This document shows, piece by piece, positions 44,810 to 51,337 of a stretch of DNA of 64,000 nt. Position numbers and translations under genes: made by a program. The stretch is taken from positions 310,001 to 374,000 of the forward strand of contig JBGAHD010000001.1 in the NCBI GenBank assembly GCA_044226395.1. Direction: 5' to 3'. The stretch is from JBGAHD01 sp044226395 (lineage in GTDB: Bacteria; Pseudomonadota; Gammaproteobacteria; Xanthomonadales; Ahniellaceae). Under the pieces are notes generated by a model. The model was not told where the DNA came from, ran no database searches, and was given only the letters and a program-made list of their open reading frames with translations. Every line of letters starts with the position of its first letter. Position 1 is the first letter of the stretch.

Positions 44810-46678
44810 ATGGCAGCAGGGATGGTGAACACGCGGGCGCGCCCAAGCGCGCGACCGTGGGTGGTGGTCGCGGGCCTCGTGGCCCTGATCGCGGGCGTGA
44901 ACGCCTTTGGCGGCACGCCCGCGCCGATCGACTTCACTCGTCATGGCACGCAGCCGACCTTGCTGCGGCCGCTCGAGGCGTCGGAGACCTGCCAAGGCTG
45001 CCACGCGGGTTATCTGGAAGAAGATCGCCAGTTCACGCCGCACTCCACGTGGAGCGGCTCGATGATGGCCAATGCCGCGCGCGACCCGTTGTTCTGGGCC
45101 GCGCTCGACGTGGCCAATCACGATGTGCCGGGCGTCGGTGATTTCTGCCTGCGCTGCCACACGCCGTCGGGCTGGTTCGCCGGTCGCGTCAGCAAGACCG
45201 GCACCGGCACGGTCGATGGCGCCGATGGTTGTTTGCTTCGCGGCGATCACGACGACGCCGATTTCGTGAACACCGACTACGATGGCGTGAACTGCCATCT
45301 GTGTCATCGCGCCATGCCCGAAGGCCCCACGGGGCAGACGGCGTCGCTCGACAACACCAACTTGTGGATCGACGACTCGGCTTCGTGTGGCATTTTCTTC
45401 GGCCCATGTCGCCGCGGTCCTTACAAATATCCCGACGGCAACATCGGCGGCTCGCCGCCGCACGGTTGGCAGCAATCGGCGTTTCATCTCGACAGCCGTC
45501 TGTGCGGCAGTTGCCATGACGTGACCTCGCCCGATCTCGAGAGCGGTCCGTTCAAGACCCTGATCCTCAACAACGGCATGGATTCGGGTTCGCCGTTTCC
45601 GATCGAACGCACGTATAGCGAATGGCGCGCGAGCGACTTCGGCGATCTGATGTTCACCGATGGCTTCGCCGGCAACGAGCCGCTGGCCACGGGCGCGAAA
45701 GCGGGCGCTTCTTGCCAGACCTGTCACATGCCGATCTCGACCGATCCCATGGCGCGCGCCTGCGATCAGTTCCCCTCGGGCACGCGCACCAACAATTTGC
45801 CCACGCATCAGTTCGTCGGCGGCAATACGTGGGTGCCGAACCTGATCAAGAATCTCTACGGCGGTGAAACCGGCCTCGATCGCGCCGCCGCCTTCGATCG
45901 CACCATCGCGTGGGCGCAGAACATGCTCACGCAGAACAGCGCGAACCTGGTCGTGACGCTCGATCCTCTCGCCGCGAACGCCACCTCGCTCAACGCGCGC
46001 GTGCGCGTGACCAACCGCACGGGCCACAAGCTGCCCACGGGCTATTCGGAAGGGCGGCGCATGTGGCTCAACGTCGAAGCGCGCGACGCCGCCAACAACT
46101 TGATCTGGACCAGCGGCGCCTACGACGACGCCACCGGCGTGCTGACGCAAGACGCGCAATTGCGCACCTACGAAATCCAGCAAGGCGTGTGGAATGCCGG
46201 CAACTCGCAATGCGAGATCACCAACGGTCTCGGCGAGGAGGTGTTCCACTTCGTCCTCAACAACTGCATTCGCAAGGACACGCGCATCCCGCCGCTGGCC
46301 TTCCGCGGCGCCACCGACATCGAGATCCGCCCGATCGGTATCAGCTATCCGGAAACACGTCCGGGCTCGGGCATCCTGGTCAACTACGACGACGCGCCAT
46401 TCGCGATCCCCGTGCCGACAGGCACGCCGCGACCCATCACGGTCACGGCCAAACTGCGCTATCAAATCGCCACGCGTGAATACATCACCTTCCTGCGTGA
46501 TCAAGCCGTCGATCACAACTTCCCCAGCGAGAACGACCTCTGCGCCCCCGACCGCGCGCCCCTGGCCACGGGCCCACGCACGCAAACGCGCGGACAGTTC
46601 ATGCACGATCTGTGGACGAACAATGGGCGCTCGCCGCCGGTGACGTTGAATACGGGTAGCGCGGCGTCGACGCCGTAG
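44810..46678 (+). CDS. Secreted multiheme (five CxxCH) cytochrome c
   Basis: A 622-residue protein. A signal or anchor segment (VVVAGLVALIAGVNAFGG) is followed by five haem-attachment motifs: CQGCH (61-65), CLRCH (113-117), CHLCH (162-166), CGSCH (232-236) and CQTCH (302-306). The second half contains NRTGHKLPTGYSEGRRMWL, a segment seen in several multihaem cytochromes, and then beta-rich sequence. It would act in periplasmic or outer-surface electron transfer. It begins 22 bases after the large secreted protein, so the two are probably cotranscribed and may be partners. The substrate or electron acceptor is not evident. Confidence 0.88.
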   Translation: MAAGMVNTRARPSARPWVVVAGLVALIAGVNAFGGTPAPIDFTRHGTQPTLLRPLEASETCQGCHAGYLEEDRQFTPHSTWSGSMMANAARDPLFWAALDVANHDVPGVGDFCLRCHTPSGWFAGRVSKTGTGTVDGADGCLLRGDHDDADFVNTDYDGVNCHLCHRAMPEGPTGQTASLDNTNLWIDDSASCGIFFGPCRRGPYKYPDGNIGGSPPHGWQQSAFHLDSRLCGSCHDVTSPDLESGPFKTLILNNGMDSGSPFPIERTYSEWRASDFGDLMFTDGFAGNEPLATGAKAGASCQTCHMPISTDPMARACDQFPSGTRTNNLPTHQFVGGNTWVPNLIKNLYGGETGLDRAAAFDRTIAWAQNMLTQNSANLVVTLDPLAANATSLNARVRVTNRTGHKLPTGYSEGRRMWLNVEARDAANNLIWTSGAYDDATGVLTQDAQLRTYEIQQGVWNAGNSQCEITNGLGEEVFHFVLNNCIRKDTRIPPLAFRGATDIEIRPIGISYPETRPGSGILVNYDDAPFAIPVPTGTPRPITVTAKLRYQIATREYITFLRDQAVDHNFPSENDLCAPDRAPLATGPRTQTRGQFMHDLWTNNGRSPPVTLNTGSAASTP

Positions 46679-46690
46679 TGGGCGTCGACG
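46665..46690 (+). terminator. Hairpin at the cytochrome stop codon
   Basis: A perfect 10-base stem (CGTCGACGCC / GGCGTCGACG) with a 6-base loop encloses the TAG stop. No U-run follows. Confidence 0.5.
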
Positions 46691-46854
46691 CGGAGCACGG
46701 GCAGGGCATTTGAGGCATGCGCTTAGACGCAGAGTCGCTCGATACGGTTCAGCCGAATCCGATGTCGCCGTTGAGAGCGATCCAATGAAACAGATGTGGG
46801 GCGTTCCCAAGTGCGGCTTGGCGAGTAACCTTGCTCGGACCTCGTGACCGCGCC

Positions 46855-47232
46855 ATGAAAAGAACGGACGCCTTCGTCTTTACGGACACACCATTGCTTG
46901 CCTCGGAAGCCTTTGTTGCACGAGTTCCAGTCGGACTCACCAGCAAGCAAGAACTTCTTCGCGCGCTCCACGAGCAGGCGCGACTGCCGAACTACTTCGG
47001 GTTCAATTGGGATGCGCTGTCGGACTGCTTGCGTGACCTCCACTGGGTCGCTTCTCGCGAATTCGTCCTGCTACATGGCGACGTGCCGAACTTGGCGCGT
47101 CATGACTTGAATTCCTACTTGGAAGTGCTCGCGGAATCCGTTGCGACTTGGCTACCCGGTGACAAACACGCGCTGACGGTCGTTTTCCCCAGTGCCGCCC
47201 GACTCGAGATCGCGGTCTTCGAGTGTCCTTAG
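46855..47232 (+). CDS. Barstar-family protein (orphan RNase inhibitor-like)
   Basis: A 125-residue protein. The segment LTSKQELLRALHEQARLPNY then FGFNWDALSDCLRDLHW (residues about 27-63) is the barstar signature, with the Tyr, Trp-Asp and Asp-Leu positions that face the RNase. Barstar-like proteins act as immunity proteins or regulators. I see no barnase-type RNase next to it. The gene lies in a patch with visibly lower GC than its surroundings, which suggests transfer. Start chosen at MKRTDAFVF. Confidence 0.82.
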   Translation: MKRTDAFVFTDTPLLASEAFVARVPVGLTSKQELLRALHEQARLPNYFGFNWDALSDCLRDLHWVASREFVLLHGDVPNLARHDLNSYLEVLAESVATWLPGDKHALTVVFPSAARLEIAVFECP

Positions 47233-47367
47233 CTAGATGTATTGAACACCCTTGGCATCCGGTGGTAGGTCGATCCAATTCGCCGGCAGCTGGTTCTATG
47301 AGTAATCTCAAGCTGTCAGTCCTCGACGAAATATCTGCTCGGCCATTCAATACGAGATGTCGAGACT

Positions 47368-47847
47368 ATGGACGCTTTCCTACGAGGCGATGGAGGTCTC
47401 AGTTACGAGGGCGTTGCTCAGCTACTCAGCTATCGCAATAGAGGCGATGGTTCGGTCAAGACGGCATTCAAACAGTCGATGTATGTCGGGAGCCTAGAAG
47501 TGAAGGCAATAGGTGAATTCTCGATTTCTCCAGTCAATCTGGCGAAGTTTCCCCACGGTGAGAAGGCCCTAGTCGGGATTTCTTTGCCTCAAGATCACCT
47601 TTCGGAAGTGCTGGGGGTCGAGTTCAATGAGGCTTTGGATGAAGACTGGGGTCCTGTTTGGTATGCCGGATTCGACGTGGGTGGGCTTGGCAATATGCTT
47701 CTCGTTAACTACGTCAATCAAGGAGATGGAATTTATTACCTTATGTGCGATCGGAAAGTAAGCACAGACAAGGCCATCCAAGCAGCGCTGAGTATCTTCA
47801 GGATTTCGAGGGAAGAATTGGCTTGGTGCTCGACGAGTACAGACTAA
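47368..47847 (+). CDS. Hypothetical protein in low-GC patch
   Basis: A 159-residue acidic protein I do not recognise (YVGSLEVKAIGEFSISPVNL, ISLPQDHLSEVLGVEF, DWGPVWYAGFDVGG). GC is near 50%, well below neighbouring genes. The start is uncertain: no good ribosome-binding site precedes ATG 47368, and a separate frame from ATG 47298 (MSNLKLSVLDEISARPFNT) reads well until it meets this one, so a frameshift or truncation at the 5' end is possible. Next to the barstar-like gene it may be another immunity-type protein, but that is only by association. Confidence 0.55.
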   Translation: MDAFLRGDGGLSYEGVAQLLSYRNRGDGSVKTAFKQSMYVGSLEVKAIGEFSISPVNLAKFPHGEKALVGISLPQDHLSEVLGVEFNEALDEDWGPVWYAGFDVGGLGNMLLVNYVNQGDGIYYLMCDRKVSTDKAIQAALSIFRISREELAWCSTSTD

Positions 47848-48257
47848 GAGTGCGAGTCGAGCGGTCACCTGACTTCGGATACCGATTGAGAGACTTGCGC
47901 AGCGAGTAGATCGGCACAACGTGGATGCATTCTCAAGGGTTGAGCAAGCTCCCGACTGTACAAGTTGAGTAATTTCCCGACACTTGGTCACGACGGACGT
48001 AGCCGCCCGGCGAGGGTGTGAGGGGCGGCTATCTTGGCCTCATCTGGGTCGGGCATCATGGGCGCAGTCGGTCATCTTGCTGCGCCTTCTGAAGTTTCAT
48101 CATCGAGACGTTGGCGTCCCAATGCGTTCGGCTTCGTTCTTGACCATGATTCGCCTTCCCCCACCTTGCCTTTATCCAGCCACCATGGCACCTTGCACCC
48201 CGCCGGCCAGCCCCGGCACGCCTCGTCGTTTCGAGGCCTACACGCTGGAGATTCAAG
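47848..48257. other. 410-base gap before the glycine riboswitch
   Basis: No credible gene. The first half continues the low-GC patch. A hairpin at 48000-48031 may end transcription from it. The second half must carry the promoter of glyA; I could not pick a convincing -35/-10 pair. Confidence 0.5.
48000..48031. terminator. Hairpin at the edge of the low-GC patch
   Basis: A 9-base perfect stem (TAGCCGCCC / GGGCGGCTA) with a 14-base loop, followed by TCTTGG. It separates the low-GC patch from the glyA leader. Confidence 0.4.
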
Positions 48258-48430
48258 CGCGTCGCGGGAGAGACCGGCCAAGGCCGGCGCCGAAGGAGCA
48301 ACCGCCCCGGAAACTCTCAGGCAAAAGGACCGCGACGCGGGTCAAAATCTGGAAAGAGTCCGCTGGCGCGCGAGCGCGGGTGGGCCGCCGACGGGATAAT
48401 GCTCTCAGGCATACGGACAGATGGGGCTCT
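48258..48430 (+). promoter_or_regulatory. Tandem glycine riboswitch (gcvT class)
   Basis: Two aptamers lie in the glyA leader. The first (48258-48339) has a perfect 10-base P1 (CGCGTCGCGG / CCGCGACGCG) and the conserved GCCGAAGGAGCAACCG and CTCTCAGGCAAAAGGACCG. A short linker GGTCAAAATCT follows. The second (about 48350-48430) has GAAAGAGTCC, GCCGACGGGATAA, GCTCTCAGGCATACGGACAG. Glycine binding to both normally turns on the glycine cleavage genes. The glyA ATG is 33 bases beyond. No separate terminator was recognised, so control may be at translation initiation. Confidence 0.93.
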
Positions 48431-48462
48431 CGAAATCGTCTTGACGGCTTTCGGAGTCGACC

Positions 48463-49746
48463 ATGTCCATCGGTACCCCGCCATCCCTCGCGGATCCGGC
48501 CGAAGCGGTGTTCGCCGCGATCGGGCGTGAACTGACGCGGCAACAGCAACAGATCGAATTGATCGCGTCGGAGAACATCGTCTCCGAGGCGGTGCTGCGC
48601 GCCCAGGGATCGGTGCTGACCAACAAGTACGCCGAAGGCTATCCGGGGCGTCGGTACTACGGCGGTTGCGAGTTCGTCGACGAGGTCGAAACGCTGGCGA
48701 TCGAGCGCGCCAAGAGGTTGTTCGGCGCCGAGTTCGTCAATGTGCAGCCGCATTCCGGCGCGCAGGCCAATACCGCGGTGTTCATGGCCCTGCTGCAGCC
48801 GGGCGACACGATCATGGGCTTGTCGCTTTCGCACGGTGGTCATCTGACGCACGGCTCGCCGGTGGCGATGTCGGGCAAATGGTTCAATGTCGTGCATTAC
48901 AGCGTGCGCAAGCACGATGCGCTGATCGATCTGGACGAAGTGCGCGCGCTGGCCGAGCATCATCGGCCGAAGATCATCATCGCCGGTGGCTCGGCGTACG
49001 CGCGCACGATCGATTTCGCGGGGTTTCGCGCCATCGCCGACGCGGTCGGCGCGCATCTGATGGTCGACATGGCGCATGTCGCGGGTCTCGTGGCCGGTGG
49101 TGCCTATCCGTCACCCATCCCGCACGCGCACGTGGTGACCACGACCACGCACAAGACGCTGCGCGGCCCGCGCGGCGGCATGATCCTGACCAATGACGCG
49201 GCGCTGGCCAAGCGCATCGATTCGGCCGTGTTCCCGGGCGTGCAGGGCGGTCCGCTGATGCATGTAATCGCGGCGAAGGCGATTGCCTTCGGCGAAGCCT
49301 TGTCGCCCGCGTTTCGCGAGTACGCGCACCGCACGGTGGCCAATGCGCGCGCGCTGGCCGACTCGCTGATCGCTGGTGGCCTCGACATCGTCTCCGGCGG
49401 CACCGACAGTCATTTGATGCTGGTTGATCTGCGCCCGAAGCAGATCACCGGCAAGCTCGCCGAGCATGTGCTCGAGCGCTGCGGCCTGACCTGTAACAAA
49501 AACGGCATTCCCTTCGATCCGCAGAAGCCCGCGATCACTTCGGGCATTCGTCTGGGCACGCCGGCGGGCACGACGCGCGGTTTCGGCGAGGCCGAGTTCC
49601 GCACCGTCGGTCGCTTGATCGTCGACGTGCTCGACGGCGTCGCGCGTCATGGCGAAGCCGGCGATGCCGCGGTTGAAGCGCGCGTGCGCGACGACGTGCT
49701 GGCCCTGTGTCGACGTTTTCCCATCTATGGCGGCCCGGCCGCGTAA
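48463..49746 (+). CDS. glyA: Serine hydroxymethyltransferase
   Basis: PLP enzyme that interconverts serine and glycine with tetrahydrofolate. The 427-residue protein has IELIASENIVSEAVL, TNKYAEGYPGRRYYGGCE, and the PLP lysine in VTTTTHKTLRGPRGG. First gene after the glycine riboswitch; gcvT starts 20 bases later. Having glyA directly under the riboswitch with gcvT, gcvH-like and gcvP places all glycine-to-one-carbon steps in one transcript. Confidence 0.97.
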   Translation: MSIGTPPSLADPAEAVFAAIGRELTRQQQQIELIASENIVSEAVLRAQGSVLTNKYAEGYPGRRYYGGCEFVDEVETLAIERAKRLFGAEFVNVQPHSGAQANTAVFMALLQPGDTIMGLSLSHGGHLTHGSPVAMSGKWFNVVHYSVRKHDALIDLDEVRALAEHHRPKIIIAGGSAYARTIDFAGFRAIADAVGAHLMVDMAHVAGLVAGGAYPSPIPHAHVVTTTTHKTLRGPRGGMILTNDAALAKRIDSAVFPGVQGGPLMHVIAAKAIAFGEALSPAFREYAHRTVANARALADSLIAGGLDIVSGGTDSHLMLVDLRPKQITGKLAEHVLERCGLTCNKNGIPFDPQKPAITSGIRLGTPAGTTRGFGEAEFRTVGRLIVDVLDGVARHGEAGDAAVEARVRDDVLALCRRFPIYGGPAA

Positions 49747-49766
49747 CTCACGGAGTACCTTTGCGC

Positions 49767-50906
49767 ATGAGCGACCACGCCGAAACCCGCCGCGTCCCGC
49801 TGCACGATCTGCATGTCAGTCTGGGCGGCAAGATGGTGCCCTTCGCCGGTTACGAATTGCCGGTGCAATACAGCGCCGGCGTGTTGAAGGAACATCAGCA
49901 CACGCGCGCCGCCGCGGGCTTGTTCGACGTTTCGCACATGGGTCAGCTGACCTTGCGCGCGCGTTCGGGCAAGGTTGAAGACACCGCGCGCGCGCTCGAA
50001 CGCCTGGTGCCCGCCGACATCGTGGGCCTCGGCGCGGGTCGTCAGCGCTATGCGCTGTTCACCGCGCCCGATGGCGGCATTCTCGATGACTTGATGGTGG
50101 CGAACTTCGGCGACCATCTGTTCCTGGTGGTCAATGCCGCGTGCAAGGCGGCCGACGAGGCGCATCTGCGCGCGCATCTGTCCGCCGATTGCGAGATCGT
50201 GGCGCTGACCGATCGCGCGCTGTTGGCCCTGCAAGGGCCGCAGGCGGAAGCCGTGCTCGCGCGTTTGGCGCCGGAATGCGCGGCGATGAAGTTCATGGAC
50301 GCGGGTCCGCGTCGCATCGACGGCATCGATTGCTTCGTCTCGCGTTCGGGTTACACCGGCGAGGACGGTTTCGAGATCTCGGTGCCGGCCGCGCAGGCCG
50401 AAGCGCTGGCGCGCGCCATCCTCAAGCAGCCAGAAGTGCTGCCGATTGGTCTGGGCGCGCGCGACAGCCTGCGCCTCGAGGCGGGTCTGTGCCTGTACGG
50501 CAATGACATCGACACGGGCACGACGCCGGTCGAAGCCGCGCTCGAATGGTCGATGCAGAAGAGTCGCCGCACGGGCGGCGCGCGCGCGGGCGGTTTTCCG
50601 GGCGCGGAGAAGATTCTGGCGCAGCTGACGACGGGCGCCACGCGCCGTCGTGTCGGTCTGCGGCCTTCGGGTCGCGCGCCGATGCGCGCGGGCGTCGAGC
50701 TGTTTGCCTCACCCGAGGCCACGGCGTCGATCGGTCGCATCACGTCGGGCGGTTTCGGTCCTACCTTGGGCGCGCCCGTGGCCATGGGCTATCTCGCGAT
50801 CGCGCACTCCTTGGTCGGCACGACGGTGTTCGCCGATCTGCGCGGTCAGCGCGTGCCGGTGGAAGTGGCAGCGACGCCCTTCGTCAAGCAGACGTACAAG
50901 CGCTGA
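49767..50906 (+). CDS. gcvT: Glycine cleavage system T protein (aminomethyltransferase)
   Basis: Transfers the methylene group from the aminomethyl-lipoyl arm of GcvH to tetrahydrofolate and releases ammonia. The 379-residue protein has the N-terminal KMVPFAGYELPVQYSAGVLKEH and LFDVSHMGQL and the folate-binding GLGARDSLRLEAGLCLYGND. Start at ATG 49767 (MSDHAETRRVPLHDLH) behind CGGAG. It is followed after 10 bases by the GcvH-like gene. Confidence 0.96.
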   Translation: MSDHAETRRVPLHDLHVSLGGKMVPFAGYELPVQYSAGVLKEHQHTRAAAGLFDVSHMGQLTLRARSGKVEDTARALERLVPADIVGLGAGRQRYALFTAPDGGILDDLMVANFGDHLFLVVNAACKAADEAHLRAHLSADCEIVALTDRALLALQGPQAEAVLARLAPECAAMKFMDAGPRRIDGIDCFVSRSGYTGEDGFEISVPAAQAEALARAILKQPEVLPIGLGARDSLRLEAGLCLYGNDIDTGTTPVEAALEWSMQKSRRTGGARAGGFPGAEKILAQLTTGATRRRVGLRPSGRAPMRAGVELFASPEATASIGRITSGGFGPTLGAPVAMGYLAIAHSLVGTTVFADLRGQRVPVEVAATPFVKQTYKR

Positions 50907-50916
50907 GCCACTCGCG

Positions 50917-51282
50917 ATGGCGACCCGATACAGCCGCGATCATCTGTGGGTGCGCGAGCACGACGGCGAAGTGACGATGGGCGTCACGGGTCAGCTGCGT
51001 CTCCTGATGGGTCCAATTTCGATTTTCGAAATGGACGAAGTCGCGCCGTCGTTCGCGTCCGGCGATGTGCTGGCGCGATGCTATTCCTCGGGCAGCGTTG
51101 GCAATGTCATCGCGCCTTGCGCGGGCACCCTCGTCGCGCGCAACGCCATGCTGCTGCACGACCCGAGCGCGCTCAATCACGATCCGGAGGGCGCGGGCTG
51201 GATCGTCCGTTTCGTGGCCCACGATGCCCATGCCTTCGACGAATTTCTCGATGAGCGCGCGTATCGCGCGCTGATCGCCTGA
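50917..51282 (+). CDS. GcvH-like protein lacking the lipoyl lysine (no lysine at all)
   Basis: A 121-residue protein in the gcvH position of the operon and with the family fold: TRYSRDHLWVREHDGEVTMG at the start, MGVTGQLRLLMGPI, and a central APCAGTLVARN matching the usual APVSG turn. In true GcvH that turn is preceded by ESVKAAS, whose Lys is lipoylated; here the corresponding stretch is SSGSVGNVIAP with Gly at the lysine position. The whole protein contains no lysine. It therefore cannot carry the lipoyl arm. It may regulate or scaffold GcvT/GcvP, or be a decaying copy with a functional gcvH elsewhere. Confidence 0.85.
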   Translation: MATRYSRDHLWVREHDGEVTMGVTGQLRLLMGPISIFEMDEVAPSFASGDVLARCYSSGSVGNVIAPCAGTLVARNAMLLHDPSALNHDPEGAGWIVRFVAHDAHAFDEFLDERAYRALIA

Positions 51283-51337
51283 AGCCGTCGCCATCACACG
51301 TCTTATCCGAATTCCATTCTCGAACCCAGGTCCGACC

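Noticed and set aside
47984..48535. 183-codon frame over the glyA leader
   Set aside because: It spans the glycine riboswitch and the glyA start in a different frame; the RNA structure accounts for the sequence.
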